Of a stretch of DNA of 64,000 nucleotides, positions 50,134 to 59,954 are shown in pieces (the first letter of the stretch is position 1; every line of letters starts with the position of its first letter). The position numbers and the translations under genes are program-made. The DNA is from Siphonodentalium dalli. Lineage: Eukaryota > Mollusca > Scaphopoda > Gadilida > Siphonodentaliidae. The stretch spans positions 39,809,797 to 39,873,796 of the forward strand of contig CP136061.1 in the NCBI GenBank assembly GCA_032622095.1. The letters run 5' to 3'. The notes under the pieces are model-generated. The model had not been told where the DNA came from, made no database searches, and saw nothing but the letters and a program-made list of their open reading frames with translations.

Positions 50134-50525
50134 CCCTTTACCCAACAAACCGGCCAAAACCGGCCAAATAAAGCTTCAACAGCCTAAAATATCTTCGGTC
50201 TGTCTCAATAGAACCATACACATATGGATATCATTGGAACCGGCTCCTTGACCACATTGTGATAGTTTCAGTTGTGCCCTGTGCCAATGCATTCTCTTAT
50301 ATATGCGAGTCGACCATAGGTCGCCTCGCATATATAAGAGAATGCATTGGCCTAAAAAAAATCTTTTTTTAACACTTTTTACCATTTTTTCTTACATTCT
50401 TTCACAATTTTATAATTTTTAATGTGTTAAGCCAATGCATTCTCTTATATATGCGAGGCGACCTATGGTCGACTCGCATATATAAGAGAATGCATTGGCA
50501 CAGGGCCCTTCTGTTGGGTAAAGGG
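50134..50525. mobile_element. piggyBac-like MITE carrying the double hairpin
   Basis: TTAA at 50130-50133 and 50526-50529 flanks a 392-bp element whose 14-bp ends are perfect inverted repeats, CCCTTTACCCAACA and TGTTGGGTAAAGGG. A TTAA target and CCCTTT ends are hallmarks of piggyBac-type elements. Its right half contains the same two hairpins as the GTGACCCGCC family (50284-50350 and 50432-50498, arms CATTCTCTTATATATGCGAG). Its left ~140 bp is unrelated to that family. It encodes no protein. Confidence 0.85.
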
Positions 50526-50529
50526 TTAA

Positions 50530-51116
50530 ATAACCCAACACAAATTGAATATCATAATTATATTCTAATTAACTTAATAATAAAGTTTCGGCATTGACAT
50601 CGATATCATTGTACTAAGCTCTTACGTCACTGTGCGTGACGATAATACACGTATGTCTTACTAAAATCTGAGGACGGGTTTAGGGGCTAATTCTGTGATC
50701 AATATGAATTTAAAATACATTAGTCCATAATATATATATATATATATATATACATATATACAAAGATGAATTTTAATGAACTGGCTCAGTGACATTAGGT
50801 ATACAATTTAGTTTTGCCTTACGTTAGTTTGGTGTTGTTCTGTAATATTTCTATTTGTCAAAAATCACTCTATTTGTTCGTTTCGGTCTATTCAAAGTGT
50901 GTTCTGTTCCTGTTATAACCTACCTGAGCCACGGCCTAGACAGACATGGATTGTAATACAAAGAAAAAGAAAAAATTCAAGACAGGACGTAAGGGCGATC
51001 TTCGGGTGAGCTCACCACCGCCCTCGTGCAGCCTCTCGGGCGGGCACGCAAACCCTTTCTCTGCTGCACGTTGTTTCATTACTCAACAACAGTTTCGTAG
51101 CTTCAGTCGAGAATCC
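50530..51116. other. Interval with a (TA)n tract and a lysine-rich short frame
   Basis: A TATATA tract lies at about 50731-50760. At 50946 an ATG opens MDCNTKKKKKFKTGRKGDLR, immediately followed by GTGAGC, which would make an acceptable splice donor. The frame then runs into a minisatellite. It could be a small first exon, but no promoter, downstream exon or homologue is visible. I treat it as unproven. Confidence 0.25.
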
Positions 51117-51795
51117 GATGTATGTTTCATTATATATGCAGTCATAATTCGCCCTAGACCATATGATTTGACATCGATGTATGTTTCATTATATATGCAG
51201 TCCTAATTCGCCCTAGACCATATGATTTGACATCGATGTATGTTTCATTATATATGCATTCCTAATTCGCCCTAGACCATATGATTTGACATCGATGTAT
51301 GTTTCAGTATATATGCAGTCCTAATTCGCCGTAGACCATATGATTTGACATCGATGTATGTTTCATTGTATATGCAGTCCTAATTCGCCCTAGACTATAT
51401 GATTTGACATCGATGTATGTTTCATTATATATGCAGTTCTAATTCGCCCTAGACCATATGATTTGATGCAGTCCTAATTCGCCCTAGAACATATGATTTG
51501 ATGCAGTCCCAATTCGCCCTAGACCATATGATTTGATGCAGTCCTAATTCGCCCTAGACCATATAATTCGTCCTAGACCATATAATTCGTCCTAGACCAT
51601 ATGATTCGCCCTAGACCATATGATTCGCCCTAGACCATATGATTTGATGCAGTCCTAATTCGCCCTAGACCATATGATTCGCCCAGACCATATGATTTGA
51701 TGCAGTCCTAATTCGCCCTAGACCATATAATTCGCCCTAGACCATATAATTCGCCCTAGACCATATAATTCGCCCTAGACCATATGATTTGAAAT
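51117..51795. repeat. Minisatellite with 59-bp units decaying to ~36- and 18-bp units
   Basis: Six units of exactly 59 bp start at about 51119 (TGTATGTTTCATTATATATG, then CAGTCCTAATTCGCCCTAGA and CCATATGATTTGACATCGA). Further right the unit loses its first part and becomes ~36 bp (TGATGCAGTCCTAATTCGCC ...). It then becomes 18-19-bp repeats of TTCGCCCTAGACCATATGA. The sequence is unrelated to the 59-bp satellite. Confidence 0.95.
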
Positions 51796-51954
51796 TGATG
51801 CCTTCATGTTTAAGATTATCTTACAAAATTTGAGTTGAATCTTTTCAAGACAGTCAACATTTTCGAAACCCCATATTTAATAGGATAATAGGTAAGGCTG
51901 TACGATCAAACAATTCAAGTGACAAATCAGTAGACAGATTAAGTTTATATCATG

Positions 51955-52138
51955 TTTAAATGCACACTTAATTTTCGAACCCCAGATCACATATCTGACC
52001 CGCCATACCAAATCCAGTCGTACGTCGGGATTTGTTTTACCCTGTGCCAATGCATTCTCTTATATATGCGAGTCGACCATAGGTCGCCTCGCATATATAA
52101 GAGAATGCATTGGCCTAACAATTTTTAATAAATTTTTT
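51955..52138. mobile_element. Family C end followed by GTGACCCGCC MITE copy 4 (left half)
   Basis: TTTAAATGCACACTTAATTT to ATCACATAT (51955-51994) is a family-C terminus. It is interrupted by CTGACCCGCCATACCAAATC at 51995, the left end of a family-A MITE with one hairpin at 52047-52113. This breaks off at about 52138, where the 52141 duplication begins. Both elements are therefore fragments. Confidence 0.8.
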
Positions 52139-52140
52139 TA

Positions 52141-52453
52141 AAGCTTGCATTTTAGCCACTCTCACTATTCACTGGCGTAGCCTGCATACTCTCATCGTAC
52201 GTTGTTAACATATAATGTCACGATCCAACTATTATATAACCAGAAGTAGTCAGGTCCTCTGACCATGAATTATCTTCCTGTAATACGATCTCCCATCCTT
52301 TACACGGACCTGCAGGTGGTATCGGTTAATAAATCAATATTTACAACGGCAAATCACAAAACAAAACACTGCCCACCCCCTCTGAGTTAATTCCTATGAA
52401 ATCTGATTTGAAATTACTATAATATATATTAGAGCGAGTCTCACTAACGAATG
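52141..52453. repeat. Right segmental duplication, copy 1
   Basis: From AAGCTTGCATTTTAGCCAC to ACTAACGAATG this is nearly identical to 62992-63645 apart from a 330-bp insertion and an ~11-bp indel in the other copy. The duplication continues into the family-C MITE on both sides. Confidence 0.93.
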
Positions 52454-52874
52454 TTTAAAGGCCCACTTAATTTTCGAATCACCAGATCACATTATTATTA
52501 TTATTCCATGTTATATACCATTTGAAAGAGGAAGCTCCAAAACATTGTATTATTAACTGATCCAGTCGAATAAACTGGGAACATGTTGTTTTTGTCGAGG
52601 TACCATGGTGTGTCCTGTATTTAATTTTGATCCGGACTGTACTATAAAGTCTATTATACTCAATGGAAGGGGAATAACTCTATCTCTTAGTTTGAATTAT
52701 GATGCATTCTGGGTTGACAAGTCTTGGAATGAATCTATATCACTTGGTGGACAGTCCTAGTCCACAGCTGATTCGTATTCTGGTGGAATATATATTGTTT
52801 TGGTTCCTCTTCCAAATGGTATATAATATGGAATAATGTTATCTGGGCATTCGAAAATTAAGTGGGCCTTTAAA
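52454..52874. mobile_element. TTTAAAGGCCCACTT MITE (family C), complete, ~421 bp
   Basis: The left end TTTAAAGGCCCACTTAATTT and right end AAATTAAGTGGGCCTTTAAA are inverted repeats. The similarity extends inward to TATACCATTTGAAAGAGGAA and its partner TTCCTCTTCCAAATGGTATA, about 90 bp per arm with indels. No coding capacity. The plus frame at 52836-53036 starts in its right arm and is not a gene. Confidence 0.88.
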
Positions 52875-53322
52875 AATGGGAAGAATAAATTACTACCATA
52901 CCGACTTTTTAAACTAACGTACGAAATAGAACCGTACCTTCTTCACACAACACCAATAGAAAATATATTAATTTTACTAGACTGCGAACAACACATCATG
53001 AAATTAGAGAAAACTTACTATTCTTCTTTCAAATAACAAACCAAATATAATGCGAAGCTTGTGTAAATTTATTTGCCACATCAATGAAAGAGCTAATTGC
53101 TCCCCTGTGTAATAAATTATCCTGTGTAGTTATATTATCTGCGTAATTATTATCTCATCTTGATCGTCTGAGGTTGCGAGCAATGCTATGTTTTGATTCT
53201 ATATTTATGCATATTTATATATATTCTTAAAACCATGTATTTGGTAGAATAATAAAATGAATCTGTGAATCTGTGAATATGAATAGGCTATTTAATCATA
53301 TCACGACGGGAGATGCGCTGGT
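52875..53322. other. Unassigned interval, no gene seen
   Basis: AT-rich sequence. GATTCACAGATTC-type complementarity and AATAAAATGAATCTGTGAATC near 53250 suggest the end of a LINE or SINE on the plus strand, but no coding tail is recognisable. Confidence 0.4.
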
Positions 53323-53545
53323 GCAGCATTAAATACCATGTACCAGTGCCTTGTCTTATATATACGAGTCTCCCATAGGCAGCCTCACATTTATAAGAGA
53401 ATGCACTGGCTTACAAGTTCAAGGTAAATATTGTTAGGCCAATGAATTCAATATATGCCCTATGGGCAACTCGTATATATACATGTAAGATTGGCACAGG
53501 GTTTCCGTAAAATTGCAGAAAGCTCCTGTCATGATAGGGTTAAAA
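53323..53545. mobile_element. Variant double-hairpin MITE (family B), diverged copy
   Basis: The first hairpin is at about 53342-53410 (ACCAGTGCCTTGTCTTATAT, loop GTCTCCCATAGGCAGCC) and the degraded second at 53441-53502. GGCACAGGGTTTCCG is followed by AGCTCCTGTCATGATAGGG and TTAA (53545-53548), the same end as near 43910-43932. This suggests family B also uses TTAA targets. Confidence 0.7.
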
Positions 53546-53568
53546 CGACGCCATAGATCACCACATAC

Positions 53569-54093
53569 GGTAGATCACGCCATGAATCTCTACTATGGCT
53601 AACGCCCGTAGAGACCATACTACACCAGTACAAAACCTGGGAACTTTTTGAAGTTTTAACAGGGAACCGTATAAAGTCGAATAACTAACACTGGGAATAC
53701 TTAGTTATTATATGTTCCTTAATAACCAACTTCCCTGTAGGTGAAGGTCCCAACTCGAAATTGCATCATTTACTGTGGCTTTTGTGAGCCGATATGGCAA
53801 TAAACATGGAATTAATTACCCAGGAGAAATTCCATAATAGTACGCGACGCAAAACAAAATCGCTCACAAAGTCGCTTAAATAGTGAAATATCGAGTTAGG
53901 GCCTTCACCTACAGCGAAGTTCATTATGAAGGAACAGATAATAACTAAGAAATATATTCCCCGCCTTATTTTTCTTCAACTTCAACTTCAAAGGGTTCCC
54001 TGTCAAAGCTTCAAAAAGTTCCTAGATTTTGTACTGGTGGAATATGATCTCTACGGGCGTTAGCCAGAGTAGAGATTCATAACATGATCTACC
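53569..54093. mobile_element. ~525-bp foldback element with ~220-bp arms
   Basis: The left arm GGTAGATCACGCCATGAATC (with ACGGTAGATCACGCC at its start), CTAACGCCCGTAGAGACCAT, ACCAGTACAAAACCT and TGTAGGTGAAGG is matched in reverse by the right arm ending CTACGGGCGTTAGCC ... ATGATCTACC. Only about 50-60 bp in the middle are unpaired. Arm identity is roughly 80%, so it is an old element. No coding capacity. Confidence 0.85.
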
Positions 54094-54741
54094 CATACGG
54101 TATTACAACGGCGCAGTGTGTATGAAAGTTGTTTGTCTGCGTTTAGAGACCTTTCGCAAAATCATTATAACGATTTCGGATAGGATGTATTGTCCTAGTA
54201 AGGTGGACACCATCGCAACTTATATACGATGGTTAATTGGTGCGGCGGCATGTGCTCCGCTATATTCAGTTACACATATATTTGATGGAAAAAGTGACGC
54301 GTGTCTCTTTCAGATACCATGTTATTAGTGTGGTATACGCTACACACGGATAATGTTAGAGCGTGGCACATCTTTGACACATCTGCACATATATCTTTTA
54401 TAACCTCCAAAATAAGAAGAGCATAATTTAAATATGGCGTTCGTGTGGGAACTGGTCTGATACACACGATGTGAACAACTTGTGAATATTTACAAATATG
54501 TACAATCTTTGGGTCTGACGAATTGACAGCCTTTGATGAGAAACGACATCGAAAAATGATGATGGAATCCCATTGCAGTTCAACACATGTCGGAAGGTTG
54601 AAATTCGTTCCGCCTAGCAGCACACCGTATTACCGATCCGGATTACCACCGGTCACGATGCGGATCACTACCGGTGTGAGCAGGAACGAACATAAGTGGC
54701 TGTGGTGCATCCCTTCGAGGAACATACTGGCGAGTTGCACT
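54094..54741. other. Unassigned interval with overlapping open frames
   Basis: Frames of 117 codons (minus, 54623-54270) and 111 codons (plus, 54523-54858) overlap on opposite strands and show no domain. The plus frame runs into the inverted repeat that follows. I do not call either as a gene. Confidence 0.35.
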
Positions 54742-55236
54742 CAGTTAAAGGTACTCAATCCGATAAAACTCCTCTCAATTACTATTTCAATGGCTTCGGG
54801 GGTCAAAAATATTTTATTCGAGTCGAGGAAGTCACCCATCAAAGCTCAGATTTGTTAGATATCGATTTTAGAAATCAATTATTTTTTTTCATTATCGGGA
54901 ATTCTTTCTGGCCCAGAAGACAGTCAAAATTTCGTTATTATTACCACTTGATTATAGAGTTATCCATCCTTGTCTGTTTGAATAGAGTTTTGGCGTAAAA
55001 TCTCGAGCAGGTTACCAAATTGACGGCAGTTATTAGTACTCATCTCGAGAAATTAACAAATTTCAAAAATCAATATCTAATAACTCTGAGCTTTGTTTGA
55101 TGGGTTCCTCGACTCGAATCAAATATTTGTTACCCCCAAAGCCAAAGAAATAGTAATATAGGACCCTCTGATCGGATTGTTGTTGTTGGAATCTGTTGAG
55201 ATGGGGACCCTCTTTACGGATTAAGTACCTTTAAAA
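54742..55236. mobile_element. Inverted-repeat element, ~495 bp
   Basis: TTAAAGGTACTCAATCCG, ACTATTTCAATGGCTTCGGG and TCGAGTCGAGGAA on the left (54742-54890) recur in reverse on the right (55045-55236: TTCCTCGACTCGA, CCCAAAGCCAAAGAAATAGT, CGGATTAAGTACCTTTAA). The right arm has an extra ~45 bp. The plus frame at 54696-54998, which looks protein-like, is simply one arm. Confidence 0.75.
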
Positions 55237-55262
55237 CATTTAATTTCGTTATCATATGTGTG

Positions 55263-56552
55263 TTAGCACATATTGCATCTCAGGTTATTTTTGTAGTGTA
55301 TTTTGTTCAAGATTAGTGACAGGTCACGCAATGCGCTGGCTTTATTTGAGTATTTAGCCAGGAGGCACCTAATTCTCCATATCGAAGTGGCGTCACCACA
55401 GAGAATTCGAGAGTTTGCTTCAAAACGAACAAAAGATATCCATCTGTCTGTATTGGTAGTGAATGGCTTCATTCACGAGTCTCTTCCAAACGGTCTTAGT
55501 TGGGAAAATCCCGCGCTTGAGAAATTTTGTCAAATGATGCCTGAGATTATATATATTAAAGTGATATGAAACACTCCGGTAGGGTGATCATATAGAAATG
55601 GAGAATGATCTTGCTCAAATAAGTTATTTTTACAAATATTATATCCAAATTGACCACAAACACCGCCATTCTTAAATATTAATTAAATGCAGTGATTCCC
55701 GAGGGCGAAATCGTTTTCGTTAGTTTATAGCATAAAGTTGCGTCCCGAATCGAGAAGTAAATATTTATAATTGAGAGTGGTTCAGACGCTCTATGGAGTG
55801 GTACTTTCGATTTGCTTAAGATTTTCGGCGATATTATATAGTAGAATGCTAATTCCTCCAGTTGACATAGCGCCTGAATACTAACTTATCAGTTTTACGT
55901 GTCCGAACTTGTCCATAATATGTCTTTAAGGATTTCCAAGATGTCATTTACAAAACCCGACGCCCGAGCGCTGAATAATGTGTGACAAAACACTTTATGA
56001 TGAAATAGTCGCAGAGGAGAGTCAAGTTCGGCAGGTAAGTTTATCAGATCGCCTAGGAATAACAGCATTTTCTCATATTGAAGATGTTGAACGGGTATAG
56101 GAGTCCTAATAGACCCAAAGGACATATTCGTACAGGCTCGTGTAGGAGGATTCTGCATATTATGCTTTATACAACTCATATACGATTGTTCACGGGTGTA
56201 CACGTTGCCATTACTGGGAGTGTATACGATTGTTCAAGGGTGTACACGTTATCATTACTGGGAGTGTGTCCTGAGCCATGCATCGCTTTAGATTGAACAA
56301 CGCGTTGAAGAAGGTTCGACATAGTAATTGGACTGCACATCCGTAAGGACTTTTAACCTGAGATTGATAAGTATGTCTTCCGCATTAAACTGGACATGTC
56401 GGCGGTCCGCTTAGAATTCAGAGAAAACTTAGACTGGGTGATTCCAAGATGACGACACTCTTTAACATCGTCGATCCTCTGGTCACCAAGCAACCATGTA
56501 CGCTCTCTGTGTGCGTGTTCATTCCGTGTCGCGTTAAAAAAAAAACTGCAGA
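55263..56552 (-). pseudogene. LINE reverse transcriptase C-terminal region, decayed
   Basis: This is the downstream part of the LINE that starts at 58340. Peptides in minus-strand order are: NATRNEHAHRERTWLLGDQR and DVKECRHLGITQSKFSLNSK with LMRKTYLSIS (56552-56353; thumb region with the HLGI motif), an open stretch at 56203-55895, then KFLKRGIFPTKTVWKRLVNE and AIHYQYRQMDIFCSF (about 55545-55435; linker before the zinc knuckle). Frameshifts and TGA/TAG/TAA stops interrupt it repeatedly. A 45-bp tandem duplication (GATTGTTCACGGGTGTACAC) lies at 56179-56270. No intact knuckle is visible. Confidence 0.8.
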
Positions 56553-56741
56553 TTTGGTTCTCAAAAAATTTAAACCCCACTTTGTGCTATATTGTCCACA
56601 AATTTCAAGAAGTTTGTCCAGACCAGATCTATTCAAAGACATGAGAAAATATAATCTGCTGTTAATGCTGACGTGTAGTTGACTCCACCGATGTGAAGGC
56701 CATGGCTCGACCGTTCAAGTGTGACAAGCAATTGATTTATG
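56553..56741 (-). repeat. 189-bp direct repeat, left copy (RT palm)
   Basis: TTTGGTTCTCAAAAAATTTA to AATTGATTTATG is repeated at 57922-58110 with about five differences. On the minus strand it encodes NQLLVTLERSSHGLHIGGVN, then YTSALTADYIF and GLDKLLEICGQYSTKWGLNF, the reverse transcriptase palm around the catalytic motif. ADY stands where active enzymes have ADD. Confidence 0.9.
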
Positions 56742-56746
56742 GAATG

Positions 56747-57919
56747 CCGGCTGATACGGACCCTGGCTTTTACGGACCCTGGCTCATACGGACCCTGGCT
56801 TTTACGGACCACCGGCTGATACGGACCCTGGCTTATACGGACTCTCGGCTTATACGGACCCTGGCGCATACGGACCTCAATTAAAATATACAATTTTATT
56901 TTTTATGTTTATTTAAATAAAATCAAAATACTGACAACATACATACTGAGATAACAAAAAATCTGATGATAACAAAAATGGAACAACGTTACATCAGACG
57001 AACATTATCTAAATTGGGGCGTACAGCTTGGCGGCTTCTTTCAGTAGTTTGCTGGCAGTAGTTTGCTGGCAGTTCTCCTCACCGACGAGTAGTAGCTGTT
57101 GTGCTCTCAAGTAAAACATTCAGGTTCAATGCAGTCATTGTGGAATTATGTCAGTCAAAAATAAATCAGTTGAATATATACCAGTTGTGTTTTTACTAAC
57201 ATGTTTTAATAACAAATCAAACTCAGTGGATTCATACTGATCACCATTCACTGACCATTCATCATCGCGTGTCTGTTTATAAAACAATATAAGGGATCAC
57301 ACACGAGTGTGTATACAAGGGACAATAAATCTGTTGAAACAAGTTGTGTTTTTACTAACATGTTTTCGTAACAAATCAAACTCAGTGGATTCATCCTGAT
57401 CACCATTCACTGACCATTTATCACCGCATGTCTGTTTATACAACGACATAAAGGGATCACACGCGCGTGTTTATACAACGATGAAGAGATTTAATTAACG
57501 CGAGTCAATAAATGCTTTTTCAAGCCAGAACATCACTGAAATTCTCTATTAATACAGATATATGTGTGAAAATACAATCATAATTATATATTAAATTCAT
57601 AAATATAAGTTTGAAAAAAAAACGAAAAAATCGGTTAAATTCATAAATATAAGGTTGAAAATCACCACAAAAATCAAAAAAATTCTCAATTAATACAGAT
57701 ATATGTGCGAAATGACAATCATAATTATATATTAAATTCATAAATATAAGTTTGAAAATCACTGAAAAAATCAGCTATATTCATAAATATAAGTTTGAAA
57801 ATCACCAAAATTCTCAATTAATACAGATATATGTGTGAAAATACAATCATAATTATATATTAAATTCATAAATGTAAGTTTGAAAATTGCATATTTTAAT
57901 TGAGGTCCGTATGAGCCGG
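56747..57919. mobile_element. ~1.17-kb TIR element splitting a LINE
   Basis: The left end CCGGCTGATACGGACC and the right end GGTCCGTATGAGCCGG are inverted. A second inverted pair, CATACGGACCTCAATTAAAA (about 56868) and TTTTAATTGAGGTCCGTATG (about 57893), extends inward to ATATNCAATTTT. Between the two pairs on the left lies a 17-18-bp repeat of ACGGACCCTGGCTTAT. The inside holds two ~165-bp tandem copies (57180-57480, CTCAGTGGATTCATCCTGAT) and 3-4 copies of an AT-rich ~120-bp unit (57540-57890). The element is entirely made of repeats and encodes nothing recognisable. Confidence 0.78.
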
Positions 57920-57921
57920 GG

Positions 57922-58340
57922 TTTGGTTCTCAAAAAATTTAAACCCCACTTTGTGCTATATTGTCCACAAATTTCAAGAAGTTTGTCCAGACCAGATCTA
58001 TTAAAAGACATAAGAAAATATAATCTGCTGTAAATGCTGACGTGTAGTTGACACCACCGATGTGAAGGCCATGGCTCGACCGTTCAAGTGTGACAAGCAA
58101 TTGATTTATGTATGCCAAGTAGAAAAATGAGAGGTCAAGGATCCTTGTTGCGTTCGTGGTTTGACATGTAGAGAGTCACAGGGACCAGCATTATATAGAA
58201 TGTTTCTTGAGCAGTCCGAATACACGTTTTTTCACAATTCTCATGATTTTACCTGATAATCCTAAATCATTGAGCTTGACTAATATTACTTCATGCCAAG
58301 CACGATCAAATGCTTTCTGGGAGTCCAGAAAGCACACATA
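57922..58340 (-). pseudogene. LINE reverse transcriptase palm, upstream part with repeat copy
   Basis: The minus strand at about 58335-58195 reads VCFLDSQKAFDRAWHEVILV, then KLNDLGLSGKIMRIVKKRVF, which is reverse transcriptase motif A (FLD--KAFD-VWH---L-KL). After a decayed gap, 58130 onward gives FFYLAYINQLLVTLERSSHG, followed by the second copy of the 189-bp block (57922-58110). The frame then meets the inserted element at 57919 and resumes at 56741. Stops after KKHSI show that the gene is dead. Confidence 0.87.
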
Positions 58341-58495
58341 TTATTTGGAACTGTTGCCACAAGCATAGCGGATAGAATCTGGGTAATGAATGTGGATTGA
58401 GTTAAAGTTAGCACACAACGTGTAAAAATATATGTCTAGAATGGCGTCAATTCAAGACACGCGCTGACTATAGAATAACACGAATACAATCGCGC

Positions 58496-58690
58496 AATAC
58501 ACCCACAATTATTAATATGAACCAACTGAAATGAGAATCGCCGAAATACACACACAATTATTAAAATGAACCAACTGAAATCAGAATCGCCGAAATACAC
58601 CAACAATTATTAATATGAAAGAACTGATTTGAGAATCGCCAAAATACACCAACAATTATTAATATGAACCAACTGAAACGAGAATGTGAA
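58496..58690. repeat. 49-bp minisatellite, four copies
   Basis: The unit is AATACACACACAATTATTAA, TATGAACCAACTGAAATGAG, AATCGCCGA. Four copies differ by a few substitutions. Confidence 0.93.
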
Positions 58691-59493
58691 AATTGTAGAC
58701 CTCTGCAAAGCGATTCCCGTTACTTACAATAAGCCTGAGTACAGTGTGTCTGTGTGGTATTGTTAATTTCGGACTTCACGAGTCTTGGCTAATATCTATA
58801 ACATCATGTGACATTCCACAACGACGACGACTGTATCCAATAGTGTACAATTATTCCATTTAACTACATTGGTTTGACTGTATCAGATGTGTGGTTCGTT
58901 TCTATATTATTCGCGTTAGGTTCGTTTCTTTGTTAGGTGGCTTTCTCGCAATTCTGACCTTTTCTTTGTTTTAATCAGCTGGCTTTTCATATACAACTTG
59001 TCAATTCTTGCCCAAGCGGGTGCTCATTAATTACCATTCATCGCACGTTTTCTAAGCTTTACTTTTAATAATTACTTATTTGTCAACCTGTTTATGCCAC
59101 TGTGGTGATCGGATATTTTATAATGCAAATCTGTTCATCGAATCCCGCGTCGTTAATTCACATCTGTCCATGCTTTGTATATAAGAATTTTTTAAACTGT
59201 GTTATGTTACTTTCTGTTCCGGAACTCCGCCGTTCAGTCACTTCCACGTATTACAACCGGAGTTCCGATTGTTGTGTGGACCGCTTCCAACTATACAGGA
59301 ATGTTCATATGTTTCTATTGAAAAAATAAATGCTAATTCACCAGAACGACTCCACATTCTTAAAGTATTAACAACACCTGTCATTTGCATAATGAGAATC
59401 CACAGCGGGCTAACATCACCAAATTCACCCGCGCAATATATATATATGTAAATTTGTTATCAGCTTCTTATTCGATTATATTATGATATACAT
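58691..59493. other. Unassigned interval, no gene seen
   Basis: Two short plus frames (59102-59329 and 59269-59451) have no recognisable domain. No clear repeat is visible apart from a TATATATATG tract near 59443. Confidence 0.45.
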
Positions 59494-59497
59494 ATAT

Positions 59498-59950
59498 GTG
59501 ACCCGCCATATCAAATCCAGTCGGAAGTCGGGATTTTGTTACCCTGTGCCAATGCATTCTCTTATATATGCGAGTCGACCATAGGTCGCCTCGCACATAT
59601 AAGAGAATGCATTGGCCTAACAATTTTTTATCATTTTTTTTAAATAAATGTTTCTGACAATTTTTAGGACATAAAATAAAAAACATCCATTACACTGCAG
59701 GGAGCCCCATATATAGAAGCATATAGAAGAGTGTCGTCTGGTCATGTTTGTCTGAGGCTCTGTATGGGTGAAATTATAAAATTGTTAAAGAATACAAGAT
59801 TTTTTTTTTTAAATTGTAAAAAATTGTTAGGCCAATGCATTCTCTTATATATGCGAGGCGACCTATGGTCGACTCGCATATATAAGAGAATGCATTGGCA
59901 CAGGGTAAAAAAAATCCCGACTTCCGACTGGATTTGATATGGCGGGTCAC
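59498..59950. mobile_element. GTGACCCGCC double-hairpin MITE, copy 5 (complete)
   Basis: The best preserved copy, 453 bp. The ends are GTGACCCGCCATATCAAATC and GATTTGATATGGCGGGTCAC, with hairpins at 59549-59615 and 59832-59898. ATAT flanks both sides (59494-59497 and 59951-59954) and may be a 4-bp target duplication, although the AT-rich context weakens this. Confidence 0.93.
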
Positions 59951-59954
59951 ATAT

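Noticed and set aside
52836-53036. 66-codon plus frame
   Set aside because: It begins inside the right terminal repeat of a MITE and matches no known family.
54696-54998. 100-codon plus frame with a protein-like composition (FNGFGGQKYFIRVEEV)
   Set aside because: The same sequence is present in reverse in the other arm of an inverted repeat, so it is part of a non-coding element.
55303-55569. 88-codon plus frame that looks like a good protein
   Set aside because: It is the antisense shadow of a LINE linker (IFPTKTVWKRLVNE) on the minus strand.
57520-57762. 80-codon minus frame with internal repeats
   Set aside because: It is produced by AT-rich tandem units inside the 1.17-kb TIR element.
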